64,000 nucleotides of DNA from Marinobacter sp. ATCH36 (GTDB lineage: Bacteria; Pseudomonadota; Gammaproteobacteria; Pseudomonadales; Oleiphilaceae): the NCBI RefSeq assembly GCF_023555055.1, contig NZ_JAMJPL010000001.1, positions 248,001 to 312,000 of the forward strand, read 5' to 3'. Shown in pieces: positions 55,070 to 63,933 of the stretch; the stretch's first letter is position 1, and each line of letters starts with the position of its first letter. The notes beneath the pieces are model-generated. The model saw only the letters and a program-made list of their open reading frames with translations. It searched no databases and was not told where the DNA came from. Position numbers and translations under genes: made by a program.

Positions 55070-57271
55070 TTACGTTGTCACTTGCCGTCCGGCCTTGTTG
55101 CCGGGCTGCTTGCCACGGCGCCAGCCATGAAGCTTCTCAAGCAGTTTGAGAATGCCCTGGGGCGCGTGTTCGCGCTTCCACTCGCCGGCGGCGTACTTGG
55201 CGGATTCGTTCCAGGTCGGGTAGGGGTGAATCGTTCCCAGAATCTTGTTCAGGCCCAGGCCGTGCTTCATCGCCAGGGTGAACTCAGCCAGGATTTCACC
55301 GGCGTGCATGCCGACAACAACGGCGCCCAGTATCTTGTCCTTACCCGGGGGGGTGAGCACTTTGATAAAGCCATAGTCCTCGCTCTCGGTGATGGCGCGG
55401 TCAAGATCATCCAGTCCGTAGCGGGTGACTTCGTAGGCAATGCCTTTCTCCCTTGCTTCCGCCTCGCTCAAACCCACACGGGCCACTTCCGGCGAGGTAA
55501 AAGTCACCCAGGGCAGCACCCGGTAATCCACTTTGAAGCGTTTGAACTGGCCAAACAAACCGTTCACCGCTGCAAACCAGGCCTGATGGGCGGCTGCATG
55601 GGTGAACTGGTAGGGGCCAGCGACATCGCCACAGGCAAATACGTTGGGGAAGCGCATGCTCATATCTTCCTCCACCGGTACAGTGCCATTGGGCAGCGTT
55701 TCCACGCCGATCTTATCCAACCCCAACCCCTTGGTGTTCGCGGCTCGGCCAACAGCCACCAGAACCTGGTCGAACGGAATCCGGACGCGCTCGCCATTGT
55801 GCTCACAGTAAGCCACTTTTTCCCCGTCTTCGACGGCGAACTCTTTCGCGGCGTGGCCCAGCCTAAGATCAATACCGTCCTGTTCAAACTGCTTGCGGAC
55901 CACATCGGAAACGTCGCTGTCTTCCTTGGCCAGCAGGCGGTCTCCCATTTCCACCTGGGTTACCTTGCTGCCCAGCCGCGCAAAGGCATGGGCCAGTTCA
56001 GAGCCAATCGGGCCGCCACCGAGTACCAGCAGGCGCTCCGGTTGAGTCTCCAGGGACCAGAGGTTATCGGAATTCAGCGGCTCCATATCCGCCAGCCCAG
56101 GAATCGGTGGCATGGCCGGTTTGCCGCCGGTGGCAACCACGATACTGCGTGCGGTCAGGCGCTCGGTGCGGCCGTCGTTATGAACCACTTCCAGTTCCCA
56201 GGGGGATACGAAACTGGCGGTGCCGGAGATGCAGTCCACGCCCAGCTTGCGATAGCGCTCGGGGGAGTCGTGGGGCTCCACCTTGGCTATGACGTCCTGA
56301 ACCCGATTCATGATGTTTTTGAACGAGCCTTTCACCGGCACGGATTCCAGGCCGTAGCGATTGGCATGGCGCATAGTATCGGCGGCCTTGGCGCTGCGAA
56401 TCAGGGCCTTGGAGGGCACGCAGCCGGTATTCAGGCAGTCGCCACCCATTTTATCCTTTTCGATCAGTGCCACCTTGGCCTTTACCGCCGCCGCTATATA
56501 GGCAGACACCAATCCCGCGGAACCGCCACCGATCACCAGCAGGTTATAATCAAACGACTCCGGCTTTTGCCAGCCATTGTATACGCGCTTTTTGCGGATA
56601 AAGCCGACCACAAACTTGGCAATCAGCGGGAACAGACCGAGAAGTGCGAAAGACAGCAACAAATCAGCAGACAGGATATCGCCGGTGGACTCGATCTGGG
56701 CAAGTTGGGTTCCCGCATTAACGTAAACAAACGTGCCGGGCAGCATGGCGATCCAACTGACCAGCGCGTAGGTCTTCAGCTTCATGGCCGTCAGACCCAT
56801 AGCCAGGTTGATCAGGAAAAAGGGAAACACTGGCACCAGCCGCAATGTCGCCAGGTAGAACGCGCCGTCCTTGTTGATGCCCCGATCCATTTTGGCAACC
56901 GTGTCGGCGTATTTTTCCCGCAAAGTGTCCCGCAGAAGAAACCGGGCTACCAGGAAGGCCAATGAAGCCCCGATGGTCGATGCGATTGAAACCGCAATCA
57001 AGCCATAAATATTGCCAAAAAAAGCCCCGCCAGCCAGGGTCATAATAGCCGCCCCGGGGAGTGACAGCGCAGTGACAACCACATAGATGGCGGCAAAGCC
57101 GAGAACGGCCACCAGCAGGTTCTGGCTGATCCACTGCTCGATGGACGTCTGGTGCCTTTGCAGATTTTCCAGGGTCAGTATCTCCGGGCCGCCGAAGCCG
57201 ATAAACAGTGCAACCACCGCACCGATAGCAACAAGCAGAATGAGCTTTTTCGAGTTCATGTCAGAATCCAT
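55070..57271 (-). CDS. DedA/TVP38-type membrane domain fused to NAD(P)H disulfide oxidoreductase
   Basis: A 733-residue fusion. Residues about 5-230 form a TVP38/TMEM64 (SNARE-associated/DedA) membrane domain (VTALSLPGAAIMTLAGGAFFG; GALRLVP-like ATLRLVPVFPFFLINLAMG). From about 240 a class I pyridine-nucleotide disulfide oxidoreductase follows: VIGGGSAGLVSAYIAAA, redox CysLNTGCys in GGDCLNTGCVPSKAL, NAD motif VLGGGPIGSELAHAFARLG, and the dimerisation end HPYPTWNE. It resembles mercuric reductase/lipoamide dehydrogenase but lacks a terminal Cys pair. The start may be the second ATG (four codons in). Its physiological electron acceptor is unknown. Confidence 0.9.
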   Translation of the reverse strand: MDSDMNSKKLILLVAIGAVVALFIGFGGPEILTLENLQRHQTSIEQWISQNLLVAVLGFAAIYVVVTALSLPGAAIMTLAGGAFFGNIYGLIAVSIASTIGASLAFLVARFLLRDTLREKYADTVAKMDRGINKDGAFYLATLRLVPVFPFFLINLAMGLTAMKLKTYALVSWIAMLPGTFVYVNAGTQLAQIESTGDILSADLLLSFALLGLFPLIAKFVVGFIRKKRVYNGWQKPESFDYNLLVIGGGSAGLVSAYIAAAVKAKVALIEKDKMGGDCLNTGCVPSKALIRSAKAADTMRHANRYGLESVPVKGSFKNIMNRVQDVIAKVEPHDSPERYRKLGVDCISGTASFVSPWELEVVHNDGRTERLTARSIVVATGGKPAMPPIPGLADMEPLNSDNLWSLETQPERLLVLGGGPIGSELAHAFARLGSKVTQVEMGDRLLAKEDSDVSDVVRKQFEQDGIDLRLGHAAKEFAVEDGEKVAYCEHNGERVRIPFDQVLVAVGRAANTKGLGLDKIGVETLPNGTVPVEEDMSMRFPNVFACGDVAGPYQFTHAAAHQAWFAAVNGLFGQFKRFKVDYRVLPWVTFTSPEVARVGLSEAEAREKGIAYEVTRYGLDDLDRAITESEDYGFIKVLTPPGKDKILGAVVVGMHAGEILAEFTLAMKHGLGLNKILGTIHPYPTWNESAKYAAGEWKREHAPQGILKLLEKLHGWRRGKQPGNKAGRQVTT

Positions 57272-57480
57272 TGGTTAAGAAATATAACGGGTTGCCCTCA
57301 AAGACACGGCCAAACGCTGGATGTTACACCGGGTTGCGTCTAAAATTTTTTGAACGATCGCTCATTTACGCCGGAACTATTCACAGTCAACATGGACATA
57401 CCATTGTCCAGAGGGTTCCGGATGTCCAATCACATCTTTATAACAACGCTCTAACGCAGGTGTCCCGGGGGGTATACGGA

Positions 57481-58101
57481 ATGGAAACCGCAACGCATCA
57501 GTCTGACGAAGAACTGCTGATTCAGGGCCTGAAATCCGGCAACGAAGCCGATTTTCGAAAGGCTGTCCGGGTTTATACGCCCGGCATGATGGCAGTTGCC
57601 AGGTACTACCTTGATAATTCCACTGCCGAAGAAGCCGTGCAGGACTGTTGGGTAACCGTCATTGATGCCATCCAGAATTTCGAAGGTCGGTCAGGCCTGA
57701 AAACCTGGCTACACCGGATTGTGGCTAACCGCTCAAAGAATCATCTCAGGAAAGCAAAACGCGAAGTCAGCGCGGACTTTTCAGAGACACTGGACCCGGA
57801 GCTCGCAAACCGCTTTCGCCCCAATGGTCGCTGGGCAACGCCACCGAGCCTGAGGTTCGACGAGGATGCCGAGTCGCTTATGGAAAATGGCGCCCTGAGC
57901 GACTGCCTGGACCAGCATCTGGCCACACTACCGGAAACACAGCGTTCCGCGCTGATGCTTTATGAAGCCCATCAGCACAAATCCAATGACGTGTGTAACA
58001 TTCTGGATGTCAGTGCCTCTAATCTTCGTGTACTTTTACACCGTGCGAGACAAAAAATATTTATTATGGTGGAAAAATTTCAGGAGACGGGCGAATGCTG
58101 A
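57481..58101 (+). CDS. ECF-type RNA polymerase sigma factor
   Basis: A 206-residue sigma factor with region 2 (VRVYTPGMMAVARYYLDN, QDCWVTVIDAIQNFEGRSGLKTWLHRIV) and region 4 (LPETQRSALMLYEAHQH ... VSASNLRVLLHRARQKIF). It recruits RNA polymerase to a small stress regulon. The ATG chosen follows GGGGGG; the open upstream frame runs into the divergent gene region and is unlikely. The next gene, a zinc-finger anti-sigma factor, overlaps its stop. A GGAACT at 57373 resembles an ECF -35 element, suggesting autoregulation, but no convincing -10 was matched. Confidence 0.9.
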   Translation: METATHQSDEELLIQGLKSGNEADFRKAVRVYTPGMMAVARYYLDNSTAEEAVQDCWVTVIDAIQNFEGRSGLKTWLHRIVANRSKNHLRKAKREVSADFSETLDPELANRFRPNGRWATPPSLRFDEDAESLMENGALSDCLDQHLATLPETQRSALMLYEAHQHKSNDVCNILDVSASNLRVLLHRARQKIFIMVEKFQETGEC

Positions 58102-58355
58102 TGTGCAGGGACCTGGCCCGCATCGCCAGTGACTACATTGATGGCGAACTGGGCCCCATGGACACGGTGTCTGTAAAGATGCACCTGCTGATGTGTGGGC
58201 ATTGCCGCACGTTTATTGGCAACCTGCGCCACAGCGTCGATTTGATGAAGGCGCATTCGAGCCAGCATGTGGATGAAGAACTTGTCCGCCGGATAGATGA
58301 GCGCGTTACTGAATCCTTGAACGCACGTAACTCTGACAACGGGAAATCTTATTAA
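58095..58355 (+). CDS. Zinc-finger (zf-HC2) anti-sigma factor
   Basis: An 86-residue soluble protein. A Cys at residue 4 and HLLMCGHC (H-x3-C-x2-C) near residues 31-38 form the ZAS zinc site, so it probably binds the preceding ECF factor and releases it on redox or zinc stress. No membrane segment, hence a cytoplasmic anti-sigma factor. Overlaps the sigma gene by 7 nt, with AGGAG 8 nt upstream; an ATG two codons further in is also possible. Confidence 0.85.
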   Translation: MLMCRDLARIASDYIDGELGPMDTVSVKMHLLMCGHCRTFIGNLRHSVDLMKAHSSQHVDEELVRRIDERVTESLNARNSDNGKSY

Positions 58356-58381
58356 ACCCCTCCCTGGCTTGGCCTCAGCCA

Positions 58382-59326
58382 TTATTCTGCCTCGAAAATC
58401 TGCGTCTGCGGATGAAAGGTATACCAGGCAAACCAGAAAGCCCGGGTAGTGGGAATCAATTCGCCTGAATCGTCGCGCAGCTCGGCGGTGGGGACGTCAG
58501 CATCGTAGTGAACGCTGACCACCTTCCCGCCTATGCTGTCCTCAAGTACCTGATCACCATGATCCGCCAGCTCCGGAAAAGGCCAGGCCTTGCTCTCACC
58601 ATTATGGGTCCAGCCCAGGACCCAGGTTTTCGGGTGGTATTTCCGACTGGTGCTGGATACAGGAAAGTAAAGCCGTTCGGAATGATCGTAATCACCGTAG
58701 GGTGACTGACGGTAATTCCTGCGATGGCCGGTATCGGTGGAAAGCACACGCCCGCTGTCACCGACCCGGGCCCGCCATTTCTGCCACAGCTCGTGGCGAA
58801 TGGCGACAGGTTCCAGTTCCGTGCCCGCGAGGGGGCCGGATATGGCTCGCCCTTCGATCTGTGACCACAGGGATTCCGTCTGGTGATCGTACATCAACAA
58901 ATCGCTGTTATAGAGCAGGCCCGAAACACCAAACGTCAGATGGCGGCCATCAACCACGGGATCAAATGCCATGCCGGTTCCGCATAGCGGGCAAAAAGTA
59001 ATGAGTACAGGCTGACCGTCTGATTCGTGATTGACGATCTCGTGCCAATTCAGGATGCCTATCGGGAAAGCATAACGTGCCTGCCCCAGGTCATAGGTCA
59101 TCACCAGGTCGCCCTCCCGCCAGGGCAGCGAATCCCCCGCAGGTTGAAATTTGGGCTCATTGATGGAGGGAATGCCATCGCGAGGTGGCCCGCCACTGAG
59201 AATCTCATCCACAGGGATCAGCGCATTGCTCAGATCAAACCCATTCTTCTCCTGAGCCAGCCCCGGTCGAGCCACCAACAAAAGTAACACACACAGCGCA
59301 ACAAAAATTCGAGTTTGCAGTCTCAT
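58382..59326 (-). CDS. DUF3179 domain-containing exported protein
   Basis: A 314-residue protein with an N-terminal signal sequence (MRLQTRIFVALCVLLLLVARPGLAQ is within it, cleaved near AQE). DUF3179 motifs include ITFCPLCGTGMAFDPVV (a CxxC pair) and the conserved SQIEGRAISGPLAG and WVLGWTHNGESKAWPF regions. Function of the family is unknown. The ATG chosen has GGGGGA just upstream; the open frame has a TTG four codons before. Convergent with the ECF/anti-sigma pair. Confidence 0.85.
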   Translation of the reverse strand: MRLQTRIFVALCVLLLLVARPGLAQEKNGFDLSNALIPVDEILSGGPPRDGIPSINEPKFQPAGDSLPWREGDLVMTYDLGQARYAFPIGILNWHEIVNHESDGQPVLITFCPLCGTGMAFDPVVDGRHLTFGVSGLLYNSDLLMYDHQTESLWSQIEGRAISGPLAGTELEPVAIRHELWQKWRARVGDSGRVLSTDTGHRRNYRQSPYGDYDHSERLYFPVSSTSRKYHPKTWVLGWTHNGESKAWPFPELADHGDQVLEDSIGGKVVSVHYDADVPTAELRDDSGELIPTTRAFWFAWYTFHPQTQIFEAE

Positions 59327-59489
59327 CAGTTCCCCCAACAGAGCCGTATTTTAACAGTTAAGCTCTGACTCACTGACACCTGAACAACCCGAGTGTTACA
59401 ACAAAAACGCCCTGTCGACCGTTGTAACAGTGTCTTCGAGAGTTTGTCTCTGTTATCAACATGAACTCCAACAACAAACGGGATGAACG

Positions 59490-60245
59490 ATGTTCCTTAA
59501 CTGGCTATCACGGCGGCTCGCCGCCTATCTCTCGAAACAGGTCACCCGGCATTCGGTGCGCACCTCCACCTGGGAAGCCCTGGAAAAATCGCTTCAGCCC
59601 GGAGACGTCCTGCTGGTGGAAGGGAATACCAGGATCAGTGCGGCCATCAAGTTCCTGACCCAGTCCACCTGGTCCCATGCCGCGTTGTACCTGGGACCGG
59701 AAGCGGGCCTGGGCACCAATGCAAATGGTGAACCCCATGTGCTGGTCGAGGCAGACCTTGAGGAGGGTATTCGCCCGCTGCCACTGTCATTTTACCGGCA
59801 CGCCCATAGCCGGGTCTGTCGTCCGGTCGGGCTTAGTGAAGAGGATATCCACCGGCTTGCCAACTATTCGACAAGCCGGCTGGGGCACCAGTATGACATG
59901 AAGAATGTGTTCGATCTGGCGCGCTACCTGTTTCCGACCCCCCCGATTCCCACGCGGTACCGGCACAAGTTGTTGGCGTTCGGAAGTGGCGATCCGACAC
60001 GGGCGATCTGTTCAACGTTTATTGCCGAAGCTTTCCAGCAATTGCGTTATCCGATTCTCCCAGTTGTCAAAACGCTGCCCAGTGATGATCCGGACTGTGA
60101 GGACTGTGTGTACGAGCGGTTCCGGGTTCGGCACCACTCCTTGTTCACACCAAGAGACTTTGACGCCTCGCCTTACTTCCGGATTATCAAGCCGACCCTG
60201 GAGAACCACTTTGATTACAGAGCCATCGACTGGGACGACCAGTAA
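59490..60245 (+). CDS. YiiX/YebB-like permuted NlpC/P60 papain-fold enzyme
   Basis: A 251-residue protein of the YiiX-type permuted NlpC/P60 superfamily. The order His before Cys is visible: catalytic-type His in STWSHAALYLG (about residue 64) and Cys in RAICSTFIAEAF (about 173). An amidase, acyltransferase or peptidase activity on lipids or peptides is usual for this group; substrate unknown. The first 25 residues are amphipathic and basic without a clear signal peptide. Its 3' end overlaps the convergent GGDEF-EAL gene by 31 nt. Confidence 0.78.
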   Translation: MFLNWLSRRLAAYLSKQVTRHSVRTSTWEALEKSLQPGDVLLVEGNTRISAAIKFLTQSTWSHAALYLGPEAGLGTNANGEPHVLVEADLEEGIRPLPLSFYRHAHSRVCRPVGLSEEDIHRLANYSTSRLGHQYDMKNVFDLARYLFPTPPIPTRYRHKLLAFGSGDPTRAICSTFIAEAFQQLRYPILPVVKTLPSDDPDCEDCVYERFRVRHHSLFTPRDFDASPYFRIIKPTLENHFDYRAIDWDDQ

Positions 60246-62362
60246 TTCTCCGGCTCCGGTCGCCCCAACAGGAACCCCTGTAGCTCGTCACAACCGGATG
60301 TCGCCAGCCAGCTGGCTTGCGCCTCCGTTTCCACACCCTCTGCAATGACCTCACAACCAAGGCTATGAGCCATGGAGATCATAGTGCGACACAACACCTC
60401 GTCCTGTTCGTTATCCGGCAGACCGGTGACAAAGGCACGATCAATCTTGATGCGCTTGACCGGCAACGCCTTGAGGTAGGCCAGCGAAGAATAACCGGTA
60501 CCGAAGTCATCCACTGCCAGCAGCACCCCCAGTGAACGGAAGCCCTCAAGGATCTCCAGTGCCGTTGCGACGTCTTCCATCAAGGCAGTTTCGGTGATTT
60601 CCAGCTCCAGGCAGCCGGGCGCGAGGTCATGACTGCCCAGGACACCACGTATGTGTTCCACCAGCGAGGGGTCCGCCAGTTGCCGTGCAGAAATATTGAT
60701 CGCCATGCGGCCTGAAAAGCCTTGATCCACCCACCGCTTCATGGTCGTAACCGCCTGTTCAATGACCCACAGCCCTATAGGGGCGATCAGCCCCGGCTCT
60801 TCAGCAACGGGTATGAATTCGGCGGGCGACACCATGCCTAGCTCAGGGTGGCGCCAGCGCAGCAGTGCCTCAAAGCCCACACAACGCCGTAACCGGTCAA
60901 ACTGGGGCTGGTAATGAAGCTCAAACTGCTGTTTCTCGATGGCATTGCGGAGATCCTTGACCATATCCTGGCGGCGCTGGATCTGTTCACCAAGATCCGA
61001 GGCGAAGAACTGTACTTTGAGGTCTGCGGATTTCTTGGCCCGGTGCATGGCAATTTCGGCGTGGCCGAGCAGTACGCCAGCCTCAACGCCATCCACTGGT
61101 GTCAATGCAACACCCGCACTGACATCGCACTGGTACTGTTTGCCAGCAACCAGGACTGGTTTTGTACAGGCACCAATAATGGCGGCAATTTCTGCTTCAA
61201 GATGATCGTCTTTAAGGCCCTGGTTAGGCGTCAGCAACAGCCCGAATACATCGCCTCCCAAGCGCGCAACGTAACCGGGCTCACGACTGAACGCCGCCAG
61301 CCTGCGGGCAACTTCCTGTAAGACCCGATCCCCGATTTCATGGCCAGCCAGGCCGTTCAGGGCCTGGAAATCATTGAGGCCGAGCACCACAAGTGCGGAT
61401 GGCGCGCTATCCGCGCTTTTCGATTCTGTCAAAAATCGTGTCAACCGCTCTTCAAACAGATTCCGGTTGGCCAGCCCCGTCAATTGATCATAGAGACTCC
61501 GTAACTGGAGCTCCTGCTCCGTCTGCTTCAGTGAGCGGGTTCTTTCCATCAGCAGTTGGTCAAGCCGCTTATTCAGGGACTGTAACCGACTAAGATAGGT
61601 GGCGTTCTGTTCCAGCATGCGGTTGAAGGCACCCTCCACTTCGCCGAATTCATCACAGCGCTCCGGCTCGCGGACATAAATCAGCGGATGCTCCGAATCC
61701 GCGCCCGCCTGTACAATACGTGTGCGCAGACGCAGCAGCGGAGACAACATCATGCGGTCCACAACCGCCATGGCAACCACGGTGACAAACACGGCAATCA
61801 GTAGCGAAAGGCCCAGGATTCGCACGACAAAGGCGGCCAGTTCCCCGGAAACGCCAGTGATATCAACACGGGCCCTTACCGGGTAGTCACCAAGCCACTG
61901 CCCGGAATTCCAGACCAGGTCCAGCCGTTGCTTCTCCGGGTTGGGCAGATCCCGCAATCGCCCTGAAGCATCCCCGGCATCGGTGACTGGCTCCCCGACC
62001 CTTAACCAGCGATCATTCACCATCAATTCAAGGCCCGTTATCCGTGAGCTATCCAGCACCTTCTGAAGCGAATCAGCGGTTACATTGTCAGATTTTGTCG
62101 CCAGATAGGTTGAGATGGCCTGCCGCGCCACAGCGGCGTGCTGGCCTAACAGATCCTCTGCGTAATTACGGTAGGAAGGGATAAGAATGACAAACTCAAT
62201 GAGCAGAATGGCAATAAACGCGGCCATGCTCAGATTTCTGCACAGACGGCACGAGATCAGCTGCCGCCACCATTGAGAAACCGACTGCCAGTAATCCGGG
62301 TTGCGACGGGCGCGCCGCTCATCACCTCCAAGATCTGTATCAATCCCTGCCGGCGACTTCAT
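60215..62362 (-). CDS. Membrane GGDEF-EAL protein, probable c-di-GMP phosphodiesterase
   Basis: A 715-residue protein: TM helix (about 45-65), periplasmic sensor loop, second TM (about 185-210), HAMP, degenerate GGDEF domain (active site reads GGDVF), then EAL domain (ELHYQPQFDRLRRCVGFEALLRW; EITETALMEDV; VDDFGTGYSSLAYLK). The intact EAL signature and DDFGTGYSS indicate c-di-GMP hydrolysis; the GGDVF site is unlikely to make c-di-GMP and may bind GTP as a regulator. The ATG chosen has AGGAGCG 7 nt upstream; the longer open frame is not supported. Confidence 0.88.
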   Translation of the reverse strand: MKSPAGIDTDLGGDERRARRNPDYWQSVSQWWRQLISCRLCRNLSMAAFIAILLIEFVILIPSYRNYAEDLLGQHAAVARQAISTYLATKSDNVTADSLQKVLDSSRITGLELMVNDRWLRVGEPVTDAGDASGRLRDLPNPEKQRLDLVWNSGQWLGDYPVRARVDITGVSGELAAFVVRILGLSLLIAVFVTVVAMAVVDRMMLSPLLRLRTRIVQAGADSEHPLIYVREPERCDEFGEVEGAFNRMLEQNATYLSRLQSLNKRLDQLLMERTRSLKQTEQELQLRSLYDQLTGLANRNLFEERLTRFLTESKSADSAPSALVVLGLNDFQALNGLAGHEIGDRVLQEVARRLAAFSREPGYVARLGGDVFGLLLTPNQGLKDDHLEAEIAAIIGACTKPVLVAGKQYQCDVSAGVALTPVDGVEAGVLLGHAEIAMHRAKKSADLKVQFFASDLGEQIQRRQDMVKDLRNAIEKQQFELHYQPQFDRLRRCVGFEALLRWRHPELGMVSPAEFIPVAEEPGLIAPIGLWVIEQAVTTMKRWVDQGFSGRMAINISARQLADPSLVEHIRGVLGSHDLAPGCLELEITETALMEDVATALEILEGFRSLGVLLAVDDFGTGYSSLAYLKALPVKRIKIDRAFVTGLPDNEQDEVLCRTMISMAHSLGCEVIAEGVETEAQASWLATSGCDELQGFLLGRPEPENYWSSQSMAL

Positions 62363-62489
62363 GAGCCATCGCTCCTGTTTAGTGTGAATAAGGATTCGAC
62401 GTATTATCGACACCCCGGAAGGCTGGTTGTTACATGGCAGGCGTGGATCTCTGATTGCCAGGCAGTGGGGACAGTCCCAGAGTTGAAAC

Positions 62490-62516
62490 AAAAAAGGGTG
62501 GAGACAAGCTCCACCC
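62490..62516 (-). terminator. Intrinsic terminator after cytochrome c gene
   Basis: On the minus strand, GGGTGGAG-CTTGT-CTCCACCC is a perfect 8-bp stem followed by a T-run. It lies about 78 nt past the cytochrome stop and ends that transcript before the GGDEF-EAL gene. Confidence 0.9.
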
Positions 62517-62593
62517 AAAACGTCGTGACAACCGACGATGCAAAGCGTCACGCAGATCCGGCGCAATAATTCGTCTGGCCCGGAAATCCGGCC

Positions 62594-63238
62594 TCAGCGC
62601 TTCTGGAACGTGTCCTGTTCAATCCGCATGTACTCGGTCAGGGCCGCCAGTTCTTCAGAATCCCAGTCCAGCGGTTCTGCTGCCATGGGAGCCACCATGC
62701 AGATCTGGACCATCTCATCCAGATGGACCTTGTCCATACCGAAATCGCTCTTACCCATGGCTACGAAATGTGGGTATTCATTGGCGAAGGTGTCTTTATA
62801 CAGGTTACCGCCAGTGTGGCACATGGCACAGGACAGGCCATTGGCAGACAGTGACGTATCGCTGAACAGGGCTTCCCCTTTCTTTGCCAGGGATTCGGCA
62901 TCGCCGTCATAGGGTTCATACCCTGCAGGGCGCCGAACGGCCTCTTTCATGGCTTCGGAAGTGCCTTCAGCTTCCCCTTCTGCCTCGCCTTCTCCCTCAG
63001 CCTCACCTTCTCCCTCAGCTTCCCCTTCTGCTTCTCCTTTTGCTTCGCCTTCCGCTTCTCCCTTCGCTTCGCCTTCGGCTTCACCCTGCGCAGCTTCCGC
63101 TGAAGGAATCAGCCCAAGCCCGTTTTCCGATACGGCTGACATACCCGCCATAGCCACTACCGTCATCACGGGCACCGACACCATAAGATTTCGGGAAAGC
63201 TTGCGGAGGAGTTCTTTACGATGACTTTCAGTATCCAT
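62594..63238 (-). CDS. Exported c-type cytochrome with GEAEGEAK repeat linker
   Basis: A 214-residue protein with an N-terminal signal/anchor (LMVSVPVMTVVAMAGMSAV, ending AEAAQ), a low-complexity Gly-Glu-Ala-(Glu/Lys) linker at about 50-93, and a monohaem domain with CAMCH (about residue 138) and a Met-rich C-terminus (FVAMGKSDFGM; ICMVAPMAAEPL) providing the likely sixth ligand. It is probably a periplasmic electron carrier or a subunit-like haem protein. The ATG has GGAGAG upstream. The linker would keep the haem domain away from the membrane. Confidence 0.82.
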   Translation of the reverse strand: MDTESHRKELLRKLSRNLMVSVPVMTVVAMAGMSAVSENGLGLIPSAEAAQGEAEGEAKGEAEGEAKGEAEGEAEGEGEAEGEGEAEGEAEGTSEAMKEAVRRPAGYEPYDGDAESLAKKGEALFSDTSLSANGLSCAMCHTGGNLYKDTFANEYPHFVAMGKSDFGMDKVHLDEMVQICMVAPMAAEPLDWDSEELAALTEYMRIEQDTFQKR

Positions 63239-63290
63239 TTGATCTCTCCGATCATCATTGGTTATTGGATTTCTTGCATGAACCCCGGGC

Positions 63291-63854
63291 TCACGCGGTC
63301 CTTGCCATCTGCATTTGCAACTTCTGCTGGTGACGCAAAGTTGAAGGGTGAACGCCAAACCCATCACTGACTTCAACTCCGCCCTGTTCCGCCAACATCG
63401 CGATAATCGCCATGTGGTGAACGGTGTGGCTGGCCAGGAACACCAGTTCCCGGTCGATGCTGGTGGCGACAGTGCGCCGCTGGTCATCACTGAGATGCTC
63501 CATCGTCAGTGATGTGTTCTGAGGCACATCAGCAAGACGAGCCAGCGAATTGTTGATGGCAAGAAGCCTGTTACAGGCAGCGTGGTTATCCTGCTCAAGG
63601 CTTTCTTCGCGCTGCCTCTTCTCATAGTCGAGCGGCCCGGCGGATCGCCCGTTAACAGCCTTCAGAAGAGCCATATAGTGGTCGATGATATGGCGCACAT
63701 GTTTGCCGATGACGTGCTGCTTTTTCGCTCCGAACGTTTGCCGATACAGCAGTCCCGGCATCACTACAAGCAGCTCTGCAAGCTGGTTGATGGCGTGGGC
63801 ATTTTCGGCAATAAGCTCTTCACAATTAACAGACCCGGAACTTGAATTTGGCAT
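63291..63854 (-). CDS. DinB-like four-helix metal-binding protein
   Basis: A 187-residue, all-helical protein. Histidines expected for the DinB metal triad are visible in GKHVRHIIDHY (about residues 50-60) and SHTVHHMAIIAML (about 143-155). DinB/YfiT proteins bind a divalent metal and often act as thiol-dependent transferases; substrate unknown. Starts MPNSSSGSVNCEEL. Located 52 nt upstream of the cytochrome gene in the same direction, so co-transcription is likely. Confidence 0.78.
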   Translation of the reverse strand: MPNSSSGSVNCEELIAENAHAINQLAELLVVMPGLLYRQTFGAKKQHVIGKHVRHIIDHYMALLKAVNGRSAGPLDYEKRQREESLEQDNHAACNRLLAINNSLARLADVPQNTSLTMEHLSDDQRRTVATSIDRELVFLASHTVHHMAIIAMLAEQGGVEVSDGFGVHPSTLRHQQKLQMQMARTA

Positions 63855-63933
63855 TTTTCTTCACCCGTATCGTCTGGGTTGATTCGTTCGCTGAAAGCAG
63901 CAAGGGAGCGGCAGGTCGAGCCCGGCGCCAGGG

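Noticed and set aside
55010..56965. Long open frame opposite the DedA-flavoprotein gene (651 codons)
   Set aside because: A GC-driven shadow of a gene with unmistakable FAD, NAD and redox motifs on the minus strand.
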